From JBAXLO01 sp037134755 (lineage in GTDB: Bacteria; Bacteroidota; Bacteroidia; Bacteroidales; JACABE01): a stretch of 25,854 bases of DNA. Position 1 is the stretch's first letter, and each line of letters begins with the position of its first letter. The position numbers and the translations under genes were made by a program. The notes under the pieces are model-generated. The model saw only the letters and a list, made by a program, of their open reading frames with translations, made no database searches and was not told the DNA's origin. Below, one piece after another: positions 9,262 through 16,546 of the stretch. The DNA is taken from the NCBI GenBank assembly GCA_037134755.1, contig JBAXLO010000044.1, forward strand, positions 1 to 25,854, read 5' to 3'.

Positions 9262-9500
9262 GGTACATTTGCTACAACTTGTGGTACATTTGCCGCGACT
9301 TGTGGTACATTTGCCACGACTTGTGGTACATTTGCCGCAACTTGTGGTACATTTGGCGCAACTTGTGGTACATTTGCTGCGACTTGTGGTATATTTGCTG
9401 CGACTTGTGGTACATTTGTCGCAACTTGTGGTATGTTTAAAACAACTTGTGGTATGTTTGCGACGACTTGTAGTGTGTTTTTTTTAACTTGTGGTAATAC
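9262..9500. repeat. Array A: 21-bp tandem repeats, about 11 units
   Basis: Units begin at 9262, 9283, 9304, 9325, 9346, 9367, 9388, 9409, 9430, 9451, 9472 and 9493, every step exactly 21 bp. The conserved part is ACTTGTGGTACATTTG, followed by about 5 variable bases (such as CCGCA, CTGCG, GCGCA). The last units decay (gtatgttt, tagtgtg). Because 21 is a multiple of three, every frame without a stop stays open, giving false ORFs of 7-residue repeats on both strands. It lies between the stop of the T9SS gene and the promoter of the epimerase operon. Confidence 0.95.
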
Positions 9501-9642
9501 ATAAAGGAACCCGCTAAAATTTGTTTTTTATTAGGAAATTAAATCAATAATATAATAATAACTAACGCATATTAAATGAATATCACAATTATGATAAACA
9601 ACTAATATACGTTTGCACTTGTATGGTGGTTAAATCTTTATG

Positions 9643-12540
9643 TTATTCTTTCACAAATTTAGCAACAGTAGTATTGTTATTATTATTAATCTTTAAAACA
9701 TAAATTCCTTTAGCAAAACTGTTGATATTAACTTCTGTTTGGGGTTGTATTATAGTTGTTTGAAGTAGTAATTGCCCTTGTATATCATAAATAGAAACAA
9801 AAGTATTGCGTAAAGCATATCCATTTCTAAAATCAATAGTTAATTTCTCTTTTGCCGGATTAGGATAAATATATATTCCATTAATATCTTCATAAACACC
9901 AATACCTGTGATATAAATATGATTTGAAGTGTCGGAACTACACCCATTTATTGTAACTATATCATAAATATCACCATTAGTTGTAAAACTAAATGTCTGA
10001 TTTGTCGCTCCTGTTAATGTTAAATTGCCATTCCACCATTGATTACCCAAAGCTGCATCTGAAGTAAGTGTTATAGGATCAGTACCGATAATAGTAATTG
10101 TAGGAGTTGGAGGGGTTGGATGTAAAGGAATTGTCATATTTACAGTATCACTATTGCCACAGGAATTTGAGCCATAAACTGAAAGATATAGGGTTGTATC
10201 ATGTGTATATAGGCTATAATCTACTATAACACTACCTGAAGAAGTTGTGCTTGTAGTGCCACCAGGTAATGTCCAAATAAACGATGTAGCTTGAGCAATA
10301 TATGTAGAATATGTTATATTATTTTGTGGAATACAAATGGGTGGTGGTGGCCAAACACCAGCTATATTTTGAGGAAGAGGACAAGTGGAAAATTTTGCAA
10401 CAAAAGCATCATCAAGTCCTCCAATTGTAATTTGATGTGCGGTATCAGTTGCAATTGAATTATATGAATTAGTTCTGCCTGTAATAAACGCATTCCCGTA
10501 ATCATCGCATGCAATTCCTGAACCCTCTTCACTATTTAATCCTCCAAAATAAGTTCCCCATTGACGAACGCAATTTCCATCTAATCTTACAGCAAAAGCA
10601 TCATTAAAACTTGAGCTACCCAAAGCATTTTGATAGGAACTATTTGAAGCAATAGCGTTGCTTGAATTAGTTGTACCTACAATAAAAATATTCGAGCTTC
10701 CGTTTTTATCACATGATATCCCATTAGCTACTTCATTTTGCGTGCCTCCATAATAACTTCCCCATTTTATACCACCAGTAGTTCCTTTAAATTTTGCAAT
10801 AAAAGCATCAGTAACACCACCTCCATAAGATGCTTGATATACAACAATACCGGGAGATGTGTAATAAATAGAGTCAGTTGATGTTGTAACACCTGTAATT
10901 AATACATCATTTGCCGGATTGCAAACAATTCCATAACCTTCATCATCACCACTACCACCATAATAGGTAGCCCATTGACGAACACCAGAACTATTAAATT
11001 TAACTACAAAAACGTCATACCCTCCTCCATTTGTAATTTGATGTGCATTAAGTGATGCTATCATGCTAGTTGAAGTAGTAGAACCTGTTGTAAAAACATT
11101 CCCATCATTATCACAAGCTATTGCATTTCCAAATTCATCACCACTACCTCCATAATAAGTACTCCATTGACGAACGCCATTTAAATTAAATTTAACTATA
11201 AATGCATCCCAACCTCCACCAAAAGTAGATTGATGCGATCCACTTGTAGCTATAGAATCTGATGATGTGGTGCGACCTGTAATAAATACATTCCCATTGT
11301 CATCGCAAGCAATACCTACTCCATAATCACTATTGCTACCTCCATAAAAAGTACCCCATTGTCTAATACCATTACTATTTAATTTTACAACAAAAGCATC
11401 ATTAGCACCTCCATTAATAGGCTGCTGAGCACCGGTTGTTGCAATACCATTATTTGAATCAGTAAACCCTACAATTAATACGTTACCACTATCTTTATCA
11501 CAACAAATTCCATATCCATAATCAGTTCCACTTCCTCCATAATAAGTACCCCATTGACGAACACCATTATTATCAAACTTAATAATAAAAGCATCTTCAC
11601 TATTTACAATAGTTTGATATGCACCACTTGTAGCAATTGCATTGATTGAATTAGTACAACCTGTAATATATACATTTTGATGATCATCACATGCAATCCC
11701 TTTTCCATAATCAGTTTCAGAACCACCATAATAAGTAGCCCAATCAAGATTAGGGTTAGGATCAATAATTAATGTCTGAGAGGAGTTATATGATGGGATT
11801 TCAAAACCATATATGTCTTTACCAATATTCACATAAGAAACATCTATTTTAGTATTAGTTTCTTTTATAAAGCTTGCAGGTATGTTTTCAGTAAGCTCCC
11901 CCTGAGCTACTTCTATTTTAATTTTATTTGATGATAATTTCGTTTCATTGGCTCCAATATAATGGATTTGTATTTGAGAGGCATCAGCACCAGGGTGAAT
12001 TATAAAGTTATATTCAACAGGCTTTTCTTTATCATCTTGTGATGAAAATGCCATATCAATGCCCGGATAAATATCTTTGTATGTTATTCTTTTATAAGAA
12101 CGAATATTAGTAGATCCGCTTTCAGGAGTCACCGAATTATAATAGTTTAAGTAATCAGCAGAAGGCTCTTCGGCAATAATTGTAGGATTTTCGTTGGCAC
12201 CAATTAATTCTACATCTACACGATGGAAGTAATAAGTTATTTTCTTCTCAACATTTCTTTTAGGTATTAAAGTTTTATTTTCTCTTTCTTTTACAACTGT
12301 TTTATAAGTATCATAGCAAAAGCTATTCTTCTTTAACTGAACATTATTCCCATTGCCTGAGCTTAAAAGATATTTTACATCAACATTTGCTTTGAAGTTT
12401 TGATCATATATCTGACCTTTATTTTCGATAAAGCCATACTGTGATTTCTTTGAAGTGTATTTTTCAATATCGTTTTTGTTTTGTGCAGATACAAAGAAAA
12501 ATACTAAAATAGTTGCTAATAATAAGAATACCTTTTTCAT
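9643..12540 (-). CDS. Secreted SBBP beta-propeller-repeat protein with T9SS sorting domain
   Basis: Extracellular or surface protein of unknown function, 965 residues. Residues 1-19 are a signal peptide (MKKVFLLLATILVFFFVSA). An N-terminal domain containing FIENKGQ (37-43) is typical of proteins that precede SBBP repeats. From about 267 to 715 there are seven repeats of about 63-64 residues, each starting like WGTYYGGSGTDYG and containing NVxITGxT and DAFVxKF motifs, predicted to fold as a propeller. A PKD/Ig-like segment follows (about 720-880). Residues from about 885 carry the T9SS type A sorting signal: YIYPNPAKEKLTI, then VSIYDIQGQLL and the terminal KGIYVLKI...KFVKE. It looks like a stand-alone gene with its own promoter. 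Adhesin or enzyme activity cannot be decided. Confidence 0.94.
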   Translation of the reverse strand: MKKVFLLLATILVFFFVSAQNKNDIEKYTSKKSQYGFIENKGQIYDQNFKANVDVKYLLSSGNGNNVQLKKNSFCYDTYKTVVKERENKTLIPKRNVEKKITYYFHRVDVELIGANENPTIIAEEPSADYLNYYNSVTPESGSTNIRSYKRITYKDIYPGIDMAFSSQDDKEKPVEYNFIIHPGADASQIQIHYIGANETKLSSNKIKIEVAQGELTENIPASFIKETNTKIDVSYVNIGKDIYGFEIPSYNSSQTLIIDPNPNLDWATYYGGSETDYGKGIACDDHQNVYITGCTNSINAIATSGAYQTIVNSEDAFIIKFDNNGVRQWGTYYGGSGTDYGYGICCDKDSGNVLIVGFTDSNNGIATTGAQQPINGGANDAFVVKLNSNGIRQWGTFYGGSNSDYGVGIACDDNGNVFITGRTTSSDSIATSGSHQSTFGGGWDAFIVKFNLNGVRQWSTYYGGSGDEFGNAIACDNDGNVFTTGSTTSTSMIASLNAHQITNGGGYDVFVVKFNSSGVRQWATYYGGSGDDEGYGIVCNPANDVLITGVTTSTDSIYYTSPGIVVYQASYGGGVTDAFIAKFKGTTGGIKWGSYYGGTQNEVANGISCDKNGSSNIFIVGTTNSSNAIASNSSYQNALGSSSFNDAFAVRLDGNCVRQWGTYFGGLNSEEGSGIACDDYGNAFITGRTNSYNSIATDTAHQITIGGLDDAFVAKFSTCPLPQNIAGVWPPPPICIPQNNITYSTYIAQATSFIWTLPGGTTSTTSSGSVIVDYSLYTHDTTLYLSVYGSNSCGNSDTVNMTIPLHPTPPTPTITIIGTDPITLTSDAALGNQWWNGNLTLTGATNQTFSFTTNGDIYDIVTINGCSSDTSNHIYITGIGVYEDINGIYIYPNPAKEKLTIDFRNGYALRNTFVSIYDIQGQLLLQTTIIQPQTEVNINSFAKGIYVLKINNNNNTTVAKFVKE

Positions 12541-12593
12541 GATGATTTGTATTAATTGATTTTATTTTAATCTATTTAATATTAAATATACAA

Positions 12594-12601
12594 CAAAGAT
12601 A
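12594..12601 (-). promoter_or_regulatory. Promoter -7 element of the SBBP-repeat gene
   Basis: TATCTTTG on the minus strand matches TAnnTTTG exactly, 53 bp upstream of the ATG at 12540. The -33 region is weak (TTAA about 20 bp upstream). Confidence 0.55.
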
Positions 12602-12775
12602 CGCCTATATTTTCTTTAATGTTAACTAATTAAATTATTTAACATATCATTAACATAAGGAAAAACACTAATACTTAGTTAATAGCTTAATAAGTGTTGT
12701 AAATTAATTTACAATTCTCTATAAACTTAATAAGAAGGAAGAATTATCATAAAACAACAGAAAATTTTAATCTAT

Positions 12776-12823
12776 AAATAAAATGATCTTATCCTTAACC
12801 AAAAGAATAAGATCATTTTATTT
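12776..12823. terminator. Perfect 17-bp inverted repeat, bidirectional terminator-like
   Basis: Left arm 12776-12792 (AAATAAAATGATCTTAT) and right arm 12807-12823 are exact reverse complements around a 14-nt loop. Each arm ends in an A/T tract, so it could act on either strand. It is the second of two hairpins downstream of the 111-residue minus-strand gene. Confidence 0.7.
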
Positions 12824-12850
12824 GATAATCTAAGATTTAAATACACGTTA

Positions 12851-12882
12851 AAACATAAGATATAGTGTTATATCTTATGTTT
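12851..12882 (-). terminator. Terminator of the 111-residue gene
   Basis: A perfect 14-bp stem (12851-12864 with 12869-12882) encloses a 4-nt loop and begins 22 bp after the stop at 12904. On the minus strand it ends in a TTTT tract, as an intrinsic terminator would. Confidence 0.75.
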
Positions 12883-12903
12883 ATAAGTAGAAAGTTGTAT
12901 TAA

Positions 12904-13239
12904 CTAATTACTTAATGATCCAATTTTAATACTTGCAAAAGATGGATCGCTATTATGTCTTTTAATAGAGAATTCATCTCTGGTAATATTCGACATTACA
13001 ATACCATTTGCATAAACTTGATATCCACTTGTTTTTAGAAACTGACAAACTGAATCAACAAATTCAGTTGTATCTACACTATGTTCAAAACGTACTGACA
13101 CAGAAGACACTTCTAAGCTTTTTAAAGCATCTATTATTTCTTCTTGCAATTCGGTTGTCAATTGTCTGATATGATCTTTTGAAACGTTATAAATTACTTT
13201 ATCTCCTGAAAAATCTTTTTTAATGATAGTATTAACCAT
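12904..13239 (-). CDS. Conserved-looking hypothetical protein, 111 residues
   Basis: Not recognised. The protein has no signal peptide or membrane segment and looks like a small alpha/beta domain: a predicted helix at about 20-42 (SKDHIRQLTTELQEEIIDAL), a strand VSVRFEH, a helix TTEFVDSVCQFLKTSG, then strands around YQVYANGIVM and SIKIGSL. It stands alone, flanked by long AT-rich spacers, with two strong hairpins downstream. That isolation, and normal codon use, argue for a real single-gene transcript. No exact TAnnTTTG was found just upstream; TACTTTTA around 13331-13338 is a near match. A regulatory or stress role would be a guess. Confidence 0.7.
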   Translation of the reverse strand: MVNTIIKKDFSGDKVIYNVSKDHIRQLTTELQEEIIDALKSLEVSSVSVRFEHSVDTTEFVDSVCQFLKTSGYQVYANGIVMSNITRDEFSIKRHNSDPSFASIKIGSLSN

Positions 13240-13687
13240 TTTGATTATTTATTAATAATGTGTTTATTGTTATAATACAACTACTTAAATAGATAATGTT
13301 AATGCAATAACATAGCCTTATTTTAATTTGTAAAAGTATAATTTTAATTTGTATTAATTGGTATTTTATTTAATTATTTTGATTGTTTTGTCATTTATTT
13401 TTTAAAGACATCATCAAAAACCATTTAATATTAATGTTTTCAATAACATTAATTTTTTTAATATAATGTTTTTTTTGCAAGTTCCTTTTCATACAAATAT
13501 TAATGAAACGATATAAGCACACAAATTATTATATCAAATTTTTCCAACACTTTTTCAAAACCAACTATAGTAATATTTATTAGTATTCAAAACAGCTAAA
13601 TTATTCAGATTAAGTTCTTCAAAGCTAATCTCAATATGTTTATTAAAAACAAATTAATTATTTTCATATCAATCATGATTTATTTAG
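13240..13687. other. AT-rich divergent intergenic region
   Basis: No credible coding region lies between the divergent 111-residue gene and the DUF2007 gene. The only structure seen is the hairpin plus T-tract at 13430-13459 and the promoter at its right end. Confidence 0.6.
13430..13459 (+). terminator. Hairpin followed by a T-tract, plus strand, without an upstream gene
   Basis: ATTAATGTT (13430-13438) pairs perfectly with AACATTAAT (13445-13453) across a 6-nt loop and runs into TTTTTTT (13453-13459). It has the form of an intrinsic terminator, but no plus-strand gene lies upstream. It may end an unannotated small RNA or be chance in AT-rich DNA. Confidence 0.35.
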
Positions 13688-13695
13688 TAATTTTG
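13688..13695 (+). promoter_or_regulatory. Promoter -7 element of the DUF2007 gene
   Basis: TAATTTTG matches TAnnTTTG exactly, 61 bp before the ATG at 13757. The -33 region contains TTTTC about 22 bp upstream, a partial match. Confidence 0.5.
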
Positions 13696-13756
13696 CATCT
13701 ATATAATGTGTTTTATATGATAACCTGGCACTTTAAATTAGAAATATCTTAAAATT

Positions 13757-14506
13757 ATGGAAAATAACACAGACAATCTGGTAACAATTATTACTTTTAC
13801 ATTTCCATCTGAGCTTGTGATTATACGTAGTCGTTTGGAGTCGGAAGGTATACAATGTTTTGTACAGAATGAGCTCACAGCTCAAGTGCAACCGTTTTAT
13901 TCAAATGCTATCGGGGGTATTAAGCTTCAGGTTAATGAAGAAGATGCTGCACATGCTATTGAGATATTAAAAGAGGGAGGCTATTTGAAAGATGATAGTC
14001 TTAATACTTCCAAAATGCCGGCAATTCTTGATAAATATACTTCAAAGCTTCCTTTTCTTAAAAATCAAAAGATTGAAGTTCGCTTATTTGTTATAATTGC
14101 AATTATAGTTACTTTGGCTGTAAGTATCTTTTATTTTATTACTTTGCCTTCAACAAGTGAGAAACTTTCAAAAAATAGATGGTGTCTGAATTTAGTTGAA
14201 TATAGTGGTAAAGCATATATGCCGGAAACCAATGACGCAATTTTAGAGCTTTTTAACCAAGGGAATTGTCCTGAAAATATAAGCTTCGATAAAAATGGAA
14301 CTGTATTGTTGCCCGGTTTTAAGTCGAATAAAATCTATGGTAAATGGGTGGTTGAAAATGGAAAACTACGAATATCTAATACAGATAATTTTGATTATGT
14401 ATATAATGGTATTTATGAAATTGATTTCTCTAATGGAGAGCTTAATTTAAAATCTGATAAAACAAGTTTGCACTGTAAAGCACAATATTTAAATAATCCT
14501 TTTTAA
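13757..14506 (+). CDS. DUF2007-domain membrane-anchored protein
   Basis: Function unknown. Residues about 8-76 form a DUF2007 (putative signal-transducing) domain: the TFTFPSELVIIRSRLESEGI start, the FVQNE turn and the VNEEDAAHAIEILKEGGY end are characteristic. One membrane helix follows at about 109-130 (LFVIIAIIVTLAVSIFYFITL core). The C-terminal 115 residues look like a small beta-rich lipocalin/META-like domain (SKNRWCLNL, then GTVLLPGF, YGKWVVENGKLRIS and NGIYEIDFSNGELNL), predicted to sit on the far side of the membrane. Its stop overlaps the next start (TAATG at 14504-14508), so the two products are translationally coupled and may act together. DUF2007 is often found next to or fused to zinc ribbons, which fits the neighbour. 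Confidence 0.82.
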   Translation: MENNTDNLVTIITFTFPSELVIIRSRLESEGIQCFVQNELTAQVQPFYSNAIGGIKLQVNEEDAAHAIEILKEGGYLKDDSLNTSKMPAILDKYTSKLPFLKNQKIEVRLFVIIAIIVTLAVSIFYFITLPSTSEKLSKNRWCLNLVEYSGKAYMPETNDAILELFNQGNCPENISFDKNGTVLLPGFKSNKIYGKWVVENGKLRISNTDNFDYVYNGIYEIDFSNGELNLKSDKTSLHCKAQYLNNPF

Positions 14507-14694
14507 TGACAAACAAATTAGAAATAATATGTCCTAATTGTGGTTCAGATGAAATTTCAAAACCAAGGCTTTCGGGTAAATGGTTTGCTATTTCGTTTTT
14601 ACTATTCGGCTTTCCATTGCCTTTTATTAGCAAAACTTATCATTGTTTTGATTGTGGACAAGATTTTAAAAAGAAAAATATTACTGTAAAGTAA
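14506..14694 (+). CDS. Small zinc-ribbon membrane protein
   Basis: A 62-residue protein with two cysteine pairs, CPNCG near the N-terminus and CFDCG near the C-terminus. They make one zinc ribbon interrupted by a hydrophobic stretch (WFAISFLLFGFPLPFI), which is either a membrane segment or a hairpin at the membrane. The start is fixed by the one-base TAATG overlap with the preceding gene. Function unknown; it is likely a partner of the DUF2007 protein. A weak 6-bp hairpin (14680-14695) followed by TTTT overlaps its stop and could end the transcript. Confidence 0.78.
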   Translation: MTNKLEIICPNCGSDEISKPRLSGKWFAISFLLFGFPLPFISKTYHCFDCGQDFKKKNITVK

Positions 14695-14837
14695 TTTTTG
14701 AAAAGGAATCAGTTAGCTTATTTCTACAACTTGAATTCACTTATTGTTTTTTATTCTAACTCAATTTCTAAATTTGAAAGCTACTTTACTGTAGATTAAC
14801 CATTAATATTAACTTTTGAATCGCCATTTTCGTTGTT

Positions 14838-15153
14838 GCTTCCAACAATTGCGTTACTGCTTCCAACAACTGCGTTACTGCTTCCAACAACGTCGTTCAT
14901 GCTTCCAACAATTACGTTCATGCTTCCAACAATTACGTTCATGCTTCCAACAATTGATTTTATACGTTGCATAATTTACGTTCATGCTTCCAACAACGTC
15001 GTTCATGCTTCCAACAACGTCGTTCATGCGTTCATCAACGTCGTTCATGCATTCATCAACGTTGTTCATGCGTTCAACAATTACGTTGATGCTTCCAACA
15101 ACGTCGTTCATGCTTCCAACAACGTCGTTGATGCTTCCAACAACAAAATTAGC
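14838..15153. repeat. Array B: 21-bp tandem repeats, about 15 units
   Basis: Units start at 14838, 14859, 14880, 14901, 14922, 14943, (about 14964), 14986, 15007, 15028, 15049, 15070, 15091, 15112 and 15133. All steps are 21 bp except one 43-bp double step around 14943-14986 containing a degenerate unit. The core is GCTTCCAACAACGTCGTT plus CAT. Most units keep the dyad AAC-N6-GTT; AACAACGTCGTT is palindromic at 10 of 12 positions. The one-base slip changes the reading frame in mid-array on both strands, which argues against coding. It lies between the zinc-ribbon gene and the DUF1003 gene. Confidence 0.95.
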
Positions 15154-15435
15154 ACTATCGATCCTGTTCACAACATCTCTTAAACACCTATTAGGGTGTG
15201 TTATAAACAGCATTAAGCATCTTTCAATTAAGTTCATCGAAGGAATAAAATGTTTTATATCTCATTATTATGATTAATAACATCAATTTAATTAATTGTA
15301 TTTATTGATAATTAGATTTAGAGTGAAATTGAAACAGATACTTTACACCCTATAATAATTTATCGTTAATTAGCTTCTTATAGCTTAATTTTTATTGTTT
15401 CATTAATCAAACATTTTTAACAAAAACAATATATT
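15154..15435. other. Intergenic stretch after array B
   Basis: No credible gene. A minus-strand open frame enters the array from about 15237, but it is short and continues only through repeats. A small hairpin-like ACACC-tatta-GGGTGT occurs near 15184-15205. Nothing else was recognised. Confidence 0.5.
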
Positions 15436-15467
15436 TTTGATTCATTAAAGTATTAAATGTATTTTTG
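15436..15467 (+). promoter_or_regulatory. Promoter of the DUF1003 gene
   Basis: TTTG (15436-15439), a 20-bp spacer and TATTTTTG (15460-15467) match both elements and the spacing of the Bacteroidota primary sigma consensus. This is the best promoter match in the window, 35 bp before ATG 15503. Confidence 0.7.
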
Positions 15468-15502
15468 TAAAAAATATTATTACACAACATAGGAATATCA
15501 TT

Positions 15503-15955
15503 ATGGAAAATATCAAACCAAAAACATTAAACGAATTAAAAGCGCTTCGCAAACCGGTAAGAAATATTAATATAGAAGTAAAACAAAACTTTTCTGCACT
15601 TGATAAATTAGCACTTTGGATTACAACACATGTAGGTACTATGGGCTTCTTTTTTGTTATTTTTATCTGGACTGCTATATGGCTTGGATGGAATTCTCTG
15701 GCACCAAAAGAAGCTCGTTTTGATCCTTTTCCGGCTTTTGTTTTATGGCTTTTTATATCTAATATGATACAGATTTTCCTGATGCCTCTTATTATGATTG
15801 GGCAGAATTTACAAAGTAATCATGCTGAAGCTCGTGCTGAAGCCGATTTTGAAGTAAATACGAAAGCTGAACTTGAAATCGAAACTATATTAATGCATCT
15901 GGAGAATCAGAACAAAATTATCATGGAAATACTGGAAAAGATAGAGAAGAAATAG
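15503..15955 (+). CDS. DUF1003 family membrane protein
   Basis: Small inner-membrane protein of unknown function (150 residues). It has the DUF1003 arrangement: a soluble N-terminal segment, a first membrane helix (GTMGFFFVIFIWTAIWLGWN), the loop motif FDPFPAF, a second helix (LFISNMIQIFLMPLIMI), then GQNLQSNHAEARAEADFE. The C-terminus from about residue 112 is a charged predicted coiled coil (AELEIETILMHLENQNKIIM), suggesting oligomerisation. It is transcribed alone from a strong consensus promoter and converges on moaC with only 15 bp between the two stops, so any terminators must overlap coding sequence. Domain assignment is firm; the role is not known. Confidence 0.9.
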   Translation: MENIKPKTLNELKALRKPVRNINIEVKQNFSALDKLALWITTHVGTMGFFFVIFIWTAIWLGWNSLAPKEARFDPFPAFVLWLFISNMIQIFLMPLIMIGQNLQSNHAEARAEADFEVNTKAELEIETILMHLENQNKIIMEILEKIEKK

Positions 15956-15970
15956 TACTAACAGAGGTTA

Positions 15971-16423
15971 TTAGATGTCCTCTTTAGTTTTTTCTATTAA
16001 ACTTATATTATCAATCACCATTGATTTATCAACAGCTTTACACATATCATAAATAGTAAGTAATGCAATACTTGTAGCTGTAAGAGCTTCCATTTCAATA
16101 CCGGTTTGTCCTGTACATTTGGCAAAAGCAGTAACACTTACGCCGGTATCATCAATTATAGCTTTAATATCAATCTTGCTAATAGCCAAAGGATGACAAA
16201 GAGGAATAAGCTCACTTGTACGTTTACCACCTTGAATACCTGCTATTTCAGCAATAGTAAGAACATCCCCCTTCTTAAGTTGATTATCTTTAATTAACTT
16301 AATAGTATCAGCGTTTAATGTAATATGACCTTTAGCAGTTGCAGTTCGCATCTGTATGCTTTTATGGCTTACATCAACCATATTAGCTTTCCCCTTTTCA
16401 TCAGTATGACTTAATTCTTTCAT
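15971..16423 (-). CDS. moaC: Cyclic pyranopterin monophosphate synthase MoaC
   Basis: Cytosolic enzyme of molybdenum-cofactor biosynthesis that converts 3',8-cyclo-GTP to cyclic pyranopterin monophosphate. 150 residues from ATG 16423. Family motifs are MVDVSHK (15-21), the LIPLCHPLAI segment, GIEMEALTA, and DMCKAVDK with the catalytic Asp/Lys pair. An upstream ATG at 16447 would add eight residues (MERVGEVF) encoded by a REP-like repeat. The 16423 start is preferred because homology begins at KELSHTDEKGKANMVDV and a GGAGAGG ribosome site lies 5 nt before it. It is third in the order moeA-moaA-moaC. Confidence 0.93.
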   Translation of the reverse strand: MKELSHTDEKGKANMVDVSHKSIQMRTATAKGHITLNADTIKLIKDNQLKKGDVLTIAEIAGIQGGKRTSELIPLCHPLAISKIDIKAIIDDTGVSVTAFAKCTGQTGIEMEALTATSIALLTIYDMCKAVDKSMVIDNISLIEKTKEDI

Positions 16424-16427
16424 AAAG

Positions 16428-16455
16428 ACCTCTCCCACCCTCTCCAAAGGAGAGG
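16428..16455. repeat. REP-like palindromic element at the 5' end of moaC
   Basis: CCTCTCC (16439-16445) and GGAGAGG (16449-16455) form an inverted repeat around AAA, and a second CCTCTCC lies at 16429-16435. It is GC-rich in AT-rich surroundings and resembles interspersed short palindromes seen in many bacterial genomes (recollection, not searched). On the minus strand it places GGAGAGG 5 nt before the moaC ATG. Confidence 0.7.
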
Positions 16456-16508
16456 AGTTTTTGTTATTAAATAAAGTAATTTCTTAATTTTAAATTAGTC
16501 TTATAACT

Positions 16509-16544
16509 TATGGCACTCAAGGCACTTTAAGTACTTAAGGCACT
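16509..16544. repeat. 9-bp tandem repeat, four units
   Basis: Four consecutive 9-mers, TATGGCACT, CAAGGCACT, TTAAGTACT and TAAGGCACT (minus-strand consensus AGTGCCTTA). The array ends 2 bp before the moaA stop codon, in the moaA-moaC gap. Confidence 0.85.
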
Positions 16545-16546
16545 TC

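Noticed and set aside
9262..9500. CRISPR array
   Set aside because: Units are contiguous 21-mers without unique spacers of 30 bp or more, and no cas genes are near; the same holds for arrays B and C.
9202..9504. Plus-strand open frame of 100 codons with 7-residue repeats (TFAATCG type)
   Set aside because: It is a by-product of the 21-bp array: the other frames and the opposite strand are open too, and no ribosome site, homology or stable non-repeat domain is visible.
14833..15183. Plus-strand open frames through array B (LPTTSFM and HASNNVV repeats)
   Set aside because: Same frame switch at the slip; no start context or homology.
14875..15237. Minus-strand open frame of 120 codons with NDVVGSM heptads, possible coiled coil
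   Set aside because: The heptad pattern fits a coiled coil, but a one-base slip in the array switches the frame to an unrelated CWKHERN repeat, and each heptad carries Gly and Ser. Selection is on DNA, not protein.
16424..16447. Upstream ATG of moaC adding MERVGEVF
   Set aside because: The extra codons are encoded by the REP-like palindrome, and MoaC homology with a good ribosome site begins at 16423.
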